Source: Singulisphaera sp. GP187 (lineage in GTDB: Bacteria; Planctomycetota; Phycisphaerae; Phycisphaerales; SM1A02). From it: DNA of 64,000 nucleotides. Numbering within the stretch: the stretch's first letter is position 1; each line of letters begins with the position of its first letter. Shown piece by piece: positions 23,288-31,583 of this stretch. The stretch lies in NCBI GenBank assembly GCA_945862215.1, contig CAMAXY010000002.1:62001-126000 (forward strand), given 5' to 3'. Position numbers and translations under genes: made by a program. The notes beneath the pieces are model-generated. The model did no database searches. It had not been told where the DNA came from and was given only the letters and a program-made list of their open reading frames with translations.

Positions 23288-25912
23288 CTAAGGCGTTCCC
23301 CATGATGCAAGCAAACTGGCGAGATCAGATCCATCAACAATTCCATTCAAATCAATATCGGCAATCGAATTCTGAGTGCCCCACGCAGCAAGCAATGTAG
23401 CGAGATCCAATCCATCAACATCTCCATTCAAATTCAAATCTCCATACGCACGTTCACATCGATCCGCCTTGCTGTCTGAATCTGTATCTCTGAAATGTAT
23501 TTCCACTCGCGCATCACCAACAAGAATTCCAGATCGTGCTTCTCGGTACGCACCAACCGCTGCGTACTCACCATGAACAGCGACGGCGAATCCAGCACGA
23601 ATCGGTCCACGATTCTCCCATCCCGATCCCGTCTGAACAAAATATTCGTGCGAACCATTACTCTCTGGAGTTGCCCATGAGCCGACAAACAATGCATCTC
23701 CATCAATCGCTACACGCGCACCAAATTTTCCATTATTGATTGACGATGCAGATAGAATTGTCTGCGTAAGTTGCCATTGCGAACCGCTCGGTTCAAAAAC
23801 AAAAGTTGCGCTTCCGCTGAGTGAAGATTGAAGTCCAGCGCCTGGCGCGCCAACAATTATTCGATTTCCACCGATCGCAACGGACGATCCCGCACGTCCG
23901 GCATTTGCGGGAATACCTCCCAGTCGCTCTGGATTCTGCCATCCAGTTCCTGTTCGCTGTGAAATATAGACGGCTCCAGTTTCGAAGCCGCCTTCGAGCG
24001 TGACATACGGCGCGCCAATCACGATGATTCCGTCTGAAACTGCAACTGATAATCCGAAATTGCCTTGGTTTGTTCCATCAAGAGGCTGAAGAATTTTTAC
24101 CATTTGCCAAACAGAATTGATCCGCTCAAAAACATAAGCGCGGCCGCGCTGAATAGCTCCACTATTCACAACTGTCTCAGGAGAACCAACAACAATCACA
24201 TCGCCTCGCATTGCAACAGATGCTCCAAATCGTCCCGCTGTTGTCGGGTTAGGAGAAATCAAAGTCGCTGTCAATTGCCAAGGTGCACCCGTTAATGACT
24301 TTGCGAAAACCGAAACATCTCCAGCGGCATTCAAACCCTGCACATCACGCGTCTCGCTACCAACCGCAATGAACGCGCCATCGACAGCAACTGATCGCCC
24401 AAAGAGATCCATTGAATTGGGATTTGTATGGCGCAGTGTCGTGACAAATTGCGTCGTGCTTCCAACAATTGAAAAGACGCTTGCACTTCCTGCAAAGTTG
24501 CCGCCAATATCATCGCCGTATGCACCGACCACTACGGTGTGTCCATCTGTATCCACGGCGTATCCATAAAAATTATCTGCGACGATGGCTTGCGATGGCA
24601 ATCCTGCGATCACACCACCTGGGCAGAGAAATCGAGAAGGGTCGTTGCAAATCGTCGTAGAAAGTAAATCGCATCGATCCAAAACTCCGTTTTCATCGCA
24701 ATCGCTTGCAGAACCATCTGCCAATTGCATGATGTCCACTCGACCATCTTGATCACAATCTCCAAATGAACCAGGCGGTGCGGAGCAACGAAATCCGCGT
24801 ATTGCTTGGTTGGTCAAGACGATTGATCCAGCATTGTCTCTCCCAGCATCTGAACCGCTCGGCGCAATTCCTGTTGGCGTGTTATCAAAATTGACTAGCG
24901 GATTTGAAAAATTATCAATTCGAGCTCCTGGGGAGTAAGCCATGACGGTTCGGTATTGCGTGCCACTCGATCCATTAAAGCGATGGCCAACTGATTGAGG
25001 AAAAAGTCCGCCGGTCGTGCAACCACCGCCATCGTTTGGTGCGTGGCAACATCCCATGTTGTGACCAAGTTCATGTGCGAATGTTTGACTCGACAAACAA
25101 CTCCACGCAGTCACACTGAAACCGATTCCAGAAACCGATGGATCATTCGCAGGCATCAAATATGCAATACCGCAATACTCGCCATTCGAACGAACCATTG
25201 CAACAAGATCTGCGCCTGACGCATCTCGGAGTTGATGAATCTCATCAAGAATTCCATCCCCTCCGCTGGCGAGCGTGTTGAGATCCGTTCCAAAGCTGAC
25301 TTCGGTGTATGGAATTTCAGTGTCGAAAACGACCCGAATGCGTGGCGCAATTTGGCTATTGGAATACGCTGCATTCGCACTTGTTTCTGCAAGATCGACG
25401 AGTGCTGCAAGCGGGCCAACTCCGCCGGCTTGTTCGCGCGCTGCGGGGGTGGTGATCACCAAGACATCGACCGTTGGAGCGTCGATACATCCTCCGGCGA
25501 TTCCGCCTTCAGCTTGACCATGCAATCCATTCCCAAGAAGTTCTTTGGGAGCTTCGACTGCTCCGGCACAATCTTGCATCGCTTCTGGCGGAAGAATTTC
25601 GAATTGCAATGGTTTTCCAGCCAAGCCGCGCGCTCCCCAGCGGATTCCAGACCCATCAACAAGAGTTGCGGCAAGAAATCCACTGCGCTCAACAACGATT
25701 GCTTGAATCGGTCCATCTTTATCGTTGCCAGTCAGAACGCAAGACCTTCGGCCTACGGAACGCTCGGTCACTTTGGAAGATGTGAAGTCAATTGCCCGAG
25801 GCCACTGCGCTTGGAGTCCATCCCACCCGGCAGCAACCTGAGGTGCTGAGGTATTTGTTTTCCCTGTCGCCTCCAAGCCCAAAACAAATAGGAGAGCGAA
25901 AGGAACAAACAT
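23288..25912 (-). CDS. Secreted metzincin protease with FG-GAP repeats and dockerin-like tail
   Basis: It encodes 874 aa. A signal peptide (MFVPFALLFVLGLEATG) starts the protein. The protease domain contains HELGHNMGCCH (~278-288), a full HExxHxxGxxH metzincin zinc site, and VMAYSPG as the Met-turn (~320), so reprolysin-like zinc peptidase activity is expected. Seven or so repeats with the pattern FGxSVAxxGxxIxVGSP (~450-800) form an FG-GAP beta-propeller. The C-terminus (~823-874) holds two dockerin-like calcium loops, DLNLNGDVDGLDLATLLAAWG and a second copy. The N-terminal ~120 residues are a probable propeptide. The start lies 2 bp after the stop of the glycine-rich gene, implying coupling. 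Confidence 0.88.
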   Translation of the reverse strand: MFVPFALLFVLGLEATGKTNTSAPQVAAGWDGLQAQWPRAIDFTSSKVTERSVGRRSCVLTGNDKDGPIQAIVVERSGFLAATLVDGSGIRWGARGLAGKPLQFEILPPEAMQDCAGAVEAPKELLGNGLHGQAEGGIAGGCIDAPTVDVLVITTPAAREQAGGVGPLAALVDLAETSANAAYSNSQIAPRIRVVFDTEIPYTEVSFGTDLNTLASGGDGILDEIHQLRDASGADLVAMVRSNGEYCGIAYLMPANDPSVSGIGFSVTAWSCLSSQTFAHELGHNMGCCHAPNDGGGCTTGGLFPQSVGHRFNGSSGTQYRTVMAYSPGARIDNFSNPLVNFDNTPTGIAPSGSDAGRDNAGSIVLTNQAIRGFRCSAPPGSFGDCDQDGRVDIMQLADGSASDCDENGVLDRCDLLSTTICNDPSRFLCPGGVIAGLPSQAIVADNFYGYAVDTDGHTVVVGAYGDDIGGNFAGSASVFSIVGSTTQFVTTLRHTNPNSMDLFGRSVAVDGAFIAVGSETRDVQGLNAAGDVSVFAKSLTGAPWQLTATLISPNPTTAGRFGASVAMRGDVIVVGSPETVVNSGAIQRGRAYVFERINSVWQMVKILQPLDGTNQGNFGLSVAVSDGIIVIGAPYVTLEGGFETGAVYISQRTGTGWQNPERLGGIPANAGRAGSSVAIGGNRIIVGAPGAGLQSSLSGSATFVFEPSGSQWQLTQTILSASSINNGKFGARVAIDGDALFVGSWATPESNGSHEYFVQTGSGWENRGPIRAGFAVAVHGEYAAVGAYREARSGILVGDARVEIHFRDTDSDSKADRCERAYGDLNLNGDVDGLDLATLLAAWGTQNSIADIDLNGIVDGSDLASLLASWGTP

Positions 25913-25914
25913 AA

Positions 25915-26385
25915 CTACATTCTAGGTGGGAAATCACGAGGTGCAAATGGTTTCGGCGGGAATTTCAATCTTTCTATAGCAACGCATGCACGCTCGACAT
26001 CTGCGAGTGCTGCACGGACTCTCCGCCACGGCGCAAAAATTGCATCAAGATCCAATTCTTTTGTGTGTTCAAGCACGCTTGTCGCTGGAATCTTTACACC
26101 TGGAGCTGATAACGCTTTTGTCGCATCTTCTAATTCACGAATCATTCGCTCGAGATCAGCACGAGCTGCGGCCAATCGCAAAGCAGTAGGCCGTGCGCGA
26201 GGCTCTCCATCTGTCTTCTTCCAAGAACCTGTTCGAGATGTATTGCCGCGTGGTGCACCACGACCGCCGCGTGATCCGCCAAATCCACCGCCGCGTGGTC
26301 CACCGCTCGAGCGGTCATCACCAGGCCCATCATTGTTGTTGGGATTTCCTTGCGGATAAAATGGACGATTTGGCGGGAGAGGCAT
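25915..26385 (-). CDS. Glycine/arginine-rich (RGG) N-terminal protein, unknown
   Basis: It encodes 156 aa from the ATG at 26385; a longer ORF start at 26448 adds a Cys/His-rich lead and collides with the divergent promoter. Residues ~1-20 are Pro/Asn-rich. Residues ~25-55 are a GGPRGGGFGGSRGGRGAPRG low-complexity RGG segment. The rest is helical (ALRLAAARADLERMIRELEDA; RVRAALADVERACVAIERL). There is no signal peptide. RGG tracts often bind RNA, but in planctomycetes such proteins are uncharacterised. The stop TAG is 2 bp before the metalloprotease ATG. Confidence 0.65.
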   Translation of the reverse strand: MPLPPNRPFYPQGNPNNNDGPGDDRSSGGPRGGGFGGSRGGRGAPRGNTSRTGSWKKTDGEPRARPTALRLAAARADLERMIRELEDATKALSAPGVKIPATSVLEHTKELDLDAIFAPWRRVRAALADVERACVAIERLKFPPKPFAPRDFPPRM

Positions 26386-26439
26386 AAAGAGCAATCGTAG
26401 AGACTCGCACCCAACTGTGGTATGACACTTCCCGTGAGA

Positions 26440-27354
26440 ATGACACAAACAACAATTGCGAAAATTGCGGTTGCGGGTTCTGTAGTCATTTTGGGGGTGA
26501 AACTGACGGCGTGGTGGCTAACTCGGTCTGATGCCGTGCTGTCGGATGCCCTCGAATCAATTGTGAATGTCGTTGCGAGCGTCATGACTTTGGGTGCAGT
26601 TCAACTTTCTGCGAAACCACCTGACGAAGATCACCCATACGGCCACGGACGGGTTGAATTTGTCAGCGCCGCAGTTGAAGGGGGGATGCTCATCGCAGCG
26701 GGAGCTTTTATTTTGATTCACTCAATTGGGTCGCTGATTGATCATTCACCACCGATTGAAAATGCACCTTGGGGAATTGCGCTTGTCGTCATTGGGGGAT
26801 TGATCAATCTGAGTCTTGCGTGGATGATGATTTCTATTGGGCGCCGCACAAACTCTGCTGCGTTGTTGGCGGATGGTGTTCACATTCTTTCTGATTCGCT
26901 GACCACCGCCGCGGTCATCGCTGGCCTGGTCATCATTCACTTCACAGGAATATGGTGGATCGATCCAGCGATTGCATTCATTCTGGGATGTCTGTTGATT
27001 TATATGGGATGGCATGTGGCAAGAAGTTCAGTCAATCGACTGATTGATTGCCAAGATGACGGCGACATTGAAAAGCTCCAGACACTTTTGAAAAGTCATT
27101 TGCCCAGCGGCGCAAACTCTCCGAAAATTTGCTCGTTTCATAAAGTTCGTTGCCGCCATGATGGAAGCATGCACTGGATTGATATGCATATTCAGTTGCC
27201 TGGAGAAATGAGTGTCGCGCAGAGCCATGACATTGCAACCGTGCTGGAAGTAGAAGCAATCGCCGCGCTTGGTGGCGCGGGGAATGCAACAGCTCACTGC
27301 GAGCCGTGCGAAGATTGTTCGTGCGATCTCAAACGATCTGCAAGTACGTCATAA
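26440..27354 (+). CDS. Cation diffusion facilitator (CDF) metal exporter
   Basis: It encodes 304 aa. It is a six-helix zinc/iron/cobalt proton antiporter of the inner membrane. LSDALESIVNVVAS (TM2 metal-site region), HPYGHGRVEFVSA (family HPxGHxRxE), LADGVHILSDSLTTAAVI (TM5 HxxxD) and the C-terminal cytoplasmic domain with CSFHKVRCRHDGSMHWIDMHIQLPG are diagnostic. The last residues are Cys-rich (CEPCEDCSCD), an unusual possible metal-binding tail. The start could be ATG 26422, GTG 26434 or ATG 26440; the last fits best. The 3' end overlaps the convergent membrane-protein gene by 61 bp. Confidence 0.88.
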   Translation: MTQTTIAKIAVAGSVVILGVKLTAWWLTRSDAVLSDALESIVNVVASVMTLGAVQLSAKPPDEDHPYGHGRVEFVSAAVEGGMLIAAGAFILIHSIGSLIDHSPPIENAPWGIALVVIGGLINLSLAWMMISIGRRTNSAALLADGVHILSDSLTTAAVIAGLVIIHFTGIWWIDPAIAFILGCLLIYMGWHVARSSVNRLIDCQDDGDIEKLQTLLKSHLPSGANSPKICSFHKVRCRHDGSMHWIDMHIQLPGEMSVAQSHDIATVLEVEAIAALGGAGNATAHCEPCEDCSCDLKRSASTS

Positions 27355-28196
27355 GAACCGCAAAATAGACCGACAAATTCTGGGAGGCCGCGGGTGAAGA
27401 GACCGATCAGATATCCGAAAATCGTTCCCCGAATCAATGCCCATGTTGCATAGAGCGCAACGACAGAGAGTGGCCCATTCTGCCGTCGAGTCATTCGCCA
27501 CGACTTTGCAATTGCGGGAAAAGCTCCCATTCGACCCGAAGCTGGATCGATGATTGCGATCCCTGCATAGACCAATCGAAACTGAAAATAGATACTGAGA
27601 AAAATGAACGGTATCCCAACGACCAGCACTGTCAACATGATCGTGACGATTTGACCTGTCGGATCGCCTTCATTCATTACTGAAATCAAGCTGACGACAA
27701 ATGACACAATGATCGCAACGACAATCCAAATCAAGAGCGGAATGAATCCAGACAGAATGAGAACGATCGAGAAGATTGAAAAATCCCAAGCGCGAAGATA
27801 TGGCGCAAAGAGATCGGATCGCTTGGGGGACTCGTTTCGAATCGCGCGCAATCCGATGAGTCCAGCTCCGTACGAAAATGGAAGAGCGACCAAAAGAAAA
27901 ATTACGACGCTGAAAAAAACATTTGAGATCGCCCCGCTCATCAAACCAGAAAGTTCTGTGATTGATTGCTCGCCAGAAAGATCAATTCCTTTGGTTGGAT
28001 CCGCCAAAAGATCTGCGAATGCAGCGTAAATTGCCATGAATGCTGGAACACCAGTCATGATCGCGGTGATCACTCCAGACCAAATCAGCGCAGCGCTCGG
28101 TCGAACGAGCGTGCCGCCAATTCGCTCTTGAATTTCACGAAGGAGCGTCGGTGGGTGGGTTGGCAAATTGATTGTTGTATTGATCTGTGAATCCAT
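27294..28196 (-). CDS. Polytopic membrane protein, paralogue of its upstream neighbour
   Basis: It encodes 300 aa with about six hydrophobic segments (ALIWSGVITAIMTGVPAFMAIYAAF, VFFSVVIFLLVALPFSYGAGLIGL, FSIFSIVLILSGFIPLLIWIVVAIIV, IVTIMLTVLVVGIPFIFL). The order, and the sequence YAGIAIIDPASGRMGAFPAIAKSWRMTRR, parallel the neighbour's LLVVVDESISARGPLACIEMSWKMTRGR, so the two are paralogues. This pattern recalls bacterial DUF975/DUF4013-type membrane proteins. The start overlaps the upstream gene by 62 bp, implying coupled translation. Function is unknown. Confidence 0.75.
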   Translation of the reverse strand: MDSQINTTINLPTHPPTLLREIQERIGGTLVRPSAALIWSGVITAIMTGVPAFMAIYAAFADLLADPTKGIDLSGEQSITELSGLMSGAISNVFFSVVIFLLVALPFSYGAGLIGLRAIRNESPKRSDLFAPYLRAWDFSIFSIVLILSGFIPLLIWIVVAIIVSFVVSLISVMNEGDPTGQIVTIMLTVLVVGIPFIFLSIYFQFRLVYAGIAIIDPASGRMGAFPAIAKSWRMTRRQNGPLSVVALYATWALIRGTIFGYLIGLFTRGLPEFVGLFCGSYDVLADRLRSHEQSSHGSQ

Positions 28197-28995
28197 CTCT
28201 ATTCAGCAACATGTTGTACGCCAATCCATACATCGTCAATGCGAGGGGATAGCCCAAGCCGATCACAGGCAGACAGCAAGCGAAAAAGGTCGCAAACGTC
28301 ATAATTCCCACCGTGATGAAAAGTCCTAGAAGAGAAAGTGCGCGACCTCGCGTCATCTTCCACGACATTTCAATACAAGCAAGTGGGCCACGCGCAGAGA
28401 TCGATTCATCGACAACGACAAGCAGTGCAAAGGATGTTCGCAGTCCGATCCAATACGTCAAAACCAAGCAAATTAAAGTCCAAGCACCAGCGCCGAGAAA
28501 GGCGGCCAAAGAAAAACTATCGAAGTCCTGTTGTTGAATGCCATCTTTAAATATTTCAAATCCAACCCCAAAGAAAATGATGGCTGCAAAAACGGCAAGC
28601 GCAAGTATCAAGGGGATCAGTATCAATATGTGAACCAACACGTATGTCCCCAAGACTGTTGGAAAACGGCGATACCCACGCAGAATATCCCCAATCGTCG
28701 GACTCTGTCCTCGCGCGGCGCGTAAGCCCATCCAAATCAGTCCTGCGAGAAGGGGAAGAAGAACAAAGATCGAATAAATCAATATGAAACATCCAACCCC
28801 CCCAGAAATTGCCGACCATGCCGGCTGGTCCGGATTTTTCTGCTGGCCAAAGAGCAGACCGTTCTGCGCGAGATTGCTGATTTGTGTTGGAATATTTGCG
28901 ACTAAAAAAATTACGACCCCAGCAGTCAGCATCAGCCAAGACTTCTTGTACATCACCCAGCTTTGGCCCCAGACATTTGTGAATGAATATTCCAT
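28135..28995 (-). CDS. Polytopic membrane protein (paralogue pair)
   Basis: It encodes 286 aa preceded by CTGGAGAA at ribosome-binding distance. It begins MEYSFTNVWGQSWVMYKKSWLMLTAG, with an amphipathic lead and then a first helix. It continues with FILIYSIFVLLPLLAGLIWMGL, YVLVHILILIPLILALAVFAAIIFFGVG and a late pair around LGLFITVGIMTFATFFACCLPVIGL. MSWKMTRGRALSLLGLF matches the paralogue below. The two likely form a heteromeric membrane unit of unknown role. The 28.1-29.0 kb pair lies 18 bp downstream of the ThuA gene and may belong to the same transcript. Confidence 0.75.
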   Translation of the reverse strand: MEYSFTNVWGQSWVMYKKSWLMLTAGVVIFLVANIPTQISNLAQNGLLFGQQKNPDQPAWSAISGGVGCFILIYSIFVLLPLLAGLIWMGLRAARGQSPTIGDILRGYRRFPTVLGTYVLVHILILIPLILALAVFAAIIFFGVGFEIFKDGIQQQDFDSFSLAAFLGAGAWTLICLVLTYWIGLRTSFALLVVVDESISARGPLACIEMSWKMTRGRALSLLGLFITVGIMTFATFFACCLPVIGLGYPLALTMYGLAYNMLLNRDGFTDQYNNQFANPPTDAPS

Positions 28996-29013
28996 TGTGT
29001 TCTCCAGAATTTA

Positions 29014-29793
29014 TTACTGAGCGGCCTTGCTTTGAATCGCCGCAGGCTTGACGGGTTTTTCTAATTTCGCGGCCCAAAGAATGCCTTGTTTCATGTGTTC
29101 ACGAAAGAGTGGATCTGCAAAAGATTCTTTTGTGTGACCCCCTGCGGTGTACCAACATCGTCCAGTTTTCATGTTGCGCCACCACATACAAGGATGATCG
29201 CCATCCATGCCGCCCCCTTCGAATGTCGATTCGTCCAATCGTGCAAGCACATGAATACCATCAACTTTGCGCGGATTTCGCTTGAATCGATACCACTCAT
29301 CGGTGCGTTGCCACTTCTCTGGCAACACTACGGTTGAAGGGTGCGAGCGATCTTCCACGATCACGGTTGCTTGTTGAATCGCTGGATGCCCAGCGAAATG
29401 CGCGCCAATCATTTCGTCATACCAAGCCCAATCATGCTCGGTATCACTTGCCGCATGGATGCCGGCAAAGCCGCCACCTGATTCGATGAATTCTTGGAAC
29501 GCTGCCTGTTGTCCATCATTCAACACATCGCCTGTGGTTGAAAGAAAAACAACGGTTCGATATTTCGCGAGGTTGTCCTTTGTGAAGAGTGCGCTGTCTT
29601 CGGTTTGATCGACATCAGCATCCTGTGCCATAACTTCGCGAACACATTTGATTCCATCTGGAATTGAATCGTGACGAAACGTTGCTGTCTTTGTGAATAC
29701 CAAAATTCGCGGCTTCGCCGTGGCATCATCAGCGCGCAAGGCAACGAAAGAAATCCCAGCAAGAATGAAAAGTGAAAGCGCGACTCGCAACAT
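29014..29793 (-). CDS. Exported ThuA-domain protein
   Basis: It encodes 259 aa from the ATG at 29793, chosen because GATACT lies 7 nt upstream and a signal peptide follows immediately (VALSLFILAGISFVALRA). The ThuA (trehalose-utilisation, GATase-like) domain reads ILVFTKTATFRHDSI, YRTVVFLSTTGDVLN, FQEFIESGGGFAGIHAASDTEHDW and HPCMWWRNMKTGRCWYTAGGH, the standard order of motifs. ThuA proteins are very abundant in planctomycetes, mostly of undefined sugar-related function; one class converts 3-keto-trehalose. It is 45 bp after the adaptor gene. Confidence 0.88.
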   Translation of the reverse strand: MLRVALSLFILAGISFVALRADDATAKPRILVFTKTATFRHDSIPDGIKCVREVMAQDADVDQTEDSALFTKDNLAKYRTVVFLSTTGDVLNDGQQAAFQEFIESGGGFAGIHAASDTEHDWAWYDEMIGAHFAGHPAIQQATVIVEDRSHPSTVVLPEKWQRTDEWYRFKRNPRKVDGIHVLARLDESTFEGGGMDGDHPCMWWRNMKTGRCWYTAGGHTKESFADPLFREHMKQGILWAAKLEKPVKPAAIQSKAAQ

Positions 29794-29800
29794 GCTTGCA

Positions 29801-29806
29801 AGTATC
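29801..29806 (-). promoter_or_regulatory. -10-like GATACT deciding the ThuA start
   Basis: On the minus strand GATACT ends 7 nt before the ATG at 29793, and a longer in-frame start lies upstream of it. The same hexamer at the same distance precedes the ALDH start at 37149. Confidence 0.4.
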
Positions 29807-29838
29807 GCACGAATGACTGAGGGCGACAAATGAAATGA

Positions 29839-31566
29839 TCAAGAACCAGTGACTGGTGAGTTTGCGATGGGTGGGACCACCTGCGTTTGATTCGTAGCGC
29901 CAGCCGGCTTACTTTTGGGTGCTCCACTGGTTTTCGTTGGGTCTTGTTCCTTCGGATTCGTCACTTCCGAAGGCAAACGAGAAACCACTTCTTCGGAAGT
30001 TGGTTCGCGTAGCAAAACTTGATCGCCTTCTTCGAGGCCGGTCATAACTTCGACATCCATTTCGCTTGATCTTCCTAGGGTGACTTGGCGCTGACTGAAG
30101 CCTTCGCTGTCTGGCACATAGACAAAGCTTGCGATGCCTTGGCGAAAGACAGCTTGCACTGGAATACTCAGCACATCAGTTGCTCGCCCAAGGAGAATCG
30201 AAGCTTTGCATCGCATGCTGGGCTTGAGACCAAGAGACTCGACATCATCGAGCAGCACGCGCACTTTGTAATCGCGACGATTTGGATCACGCCAACCACC
30301 ACTCTCTGCGAGCACGCTGACATTCATAACAGTCCCGCGAATTGGAACTGTTGGATTTGCATCACTGAAAATTGTCACTTCCTGATCTGGCTTAATCCGA
30401 CCGGAGAGTGCTTCGCTCACTTTCAAATACGCAACCATCTGCGAGACATCTGGAATGATCATCACTAATTCATTCGGTTTCAGTTCTGTTCCGATCGCTG
30501 GAGGTGGTGCATCACCACCACGACCCCAACCACCAGATTCCAAACTGCTTGAATAAACAACCAGGCCGTCGGTGGGAGAAATGATTGTTGTGTTTTCAAG
30601 TTGTCGTTGACCTTGGGTCAATCGCTCAAGCGCTGTCTTCGATCTGAATTGCGAACTCTCTAAATCAGATTGCGCTTTGACGATCTCTGAATTCTTTTTC
30701 TGTTCGGTTCGCTTTCGTTCAGCGAGAGCCTGCTCGACATCTGACATCTTCTTCGCTTCATCTTGAGGGCGTTGGAATTTTTCATACACCTCAATATCAA
30801 GCGCAGATTGCTTGACCTTCGCATCCGCTTGAATGAGGGCGATGCGATCCTTCTCGTATTCGTCGCGGCTGATGAATCCTTTCGCGACGAGCGATTCCGA
30901 TTCACCAAATCTTTTGCGTTGGCGATCCGCATCGATTGTCGCTGCTTCGATTGCAGTCGCCAAGAGTTGGCGCTTGGAGACGAGTTCTCCGTTTGTCCAT
31001 CCTTCGAGCGCCAACTGACTCAACTTCACCTGCAATTCTGCTTTTTCAATTTCACTTAAACGTTCATTCTGTTTGATTGCAAGTGCTTGCTCATTTGCGA
31101 CAGCTTCTGCCTGCGCGGTTTTCAACTTATCTTGCATGTCCTTGATCTTGTCAGTCGATTCTTCGCTGGCAAACTTCACCAAGACATCGCCCTTCTGAAC
31201 ACGTCGGCCTTCTGCAACAAGCTCGGTTATAACCGAACGCCCTTCGAGCAAATTGCGAACTTCAACTTGACGAAGCGCGGCGAGTTCTCCCGAGACAGGA
31301 ATGATCATGTCGAAATCCATTCGGTCCACCGCGTGCAATTCAAGACCATTAAAATTTCCACTGACAACTTCTGTTGCGCGTCGGGTCGACTTTGGAATCA
31401 ACATCCAAGTTGCGAGTGCTGCGATGACTACAGCGAACGAAATAAAGACCACTCGTCGACTCTGTCGCGCCTTCGTTGGTTTCCCCACGGGAGCATCCAG
31501 AGAACCATCGCCATTGGCAACTTCGCCAACCGATCCTTCTGGAGGTTGTTCAATCTCATTGGACAT
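29839..31566 (-). CDS. HlyD/MacA-type periplasmic adaptor protein
   Basis: It encodes 575 aa. A cytoplasmic lead of ~35 residues precedes one membrane helix (RRVVFISFAVVIAALATWMLI). MIIPVSGELAALRQVEVRNLLEGRSVI and VQKGDVLVKF form the lipoyl-like half. Long alpha-hairpin segments (~125-320; KIKDMQDKLKTAQAEAVANE, ERKRTEQKKNSEIVKAQSDLES) form the coiled coil. TTIISPTDGLVVYSSSLESGG completes the lipoyl domain, and beta-barrel and membrane-proximal domains follow. The C-terminus is Pro/Thr/Lys-rich. It lies 17 bp after the TolC gene. No ABC or RND inner-membrane pump is encoded next to it. Confidence 0.86.
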   Translation of the reverse strand: MSNEIEQPPEGSVGEVANGDGSLDAPVGKPTKARQSRRVVFISFAVVIAALATWMLIPKSTRRATEVVSGNFNGLELHAVDRMDFDMIIPVSGELAALRQVEVRNLLEGRSVITELVAEGRRVQKGDVLVKFASEESTDKIKDMQDKLKTAQAEAVANEQALAIKQNERLSEIEKAELQVKLSQLALEGWTNGELVSKRQLLATAIEAATIDADRQRKRFGESESLVAKGFISRDEYEKDRIALIQADAKVKQSALDIEVYEKFQRPQDEAKKMSDVEQALAERKRTEQKKNSEIVKAQSDLESSQFRSKTALERLTQGQRQLENTTIISPTDGLVVYSSSLESGGWGRGGDAPPPAIGTELKPNELVMIIPDVSQMVAYLKVSEALSGRIKPDQEVTIFSDANPTVPIRGTVMNVSVLAESGGWRDPNRRDYKVRVLLDDVESLGLKPSMRCKASILLGRATDVLSIPVQAVFRQGIASFVYVPDSEGFSQRQVTLGRSSEMDVEVMTGLEEGDQVLLREPTSEEVVSRLPSEVTNPKEQDPTKTSGAPKSKPAGATNQTQVVPPIANSPVTGS

Positions 31567-31583
31567 ATATAAAGCCTATCGGT

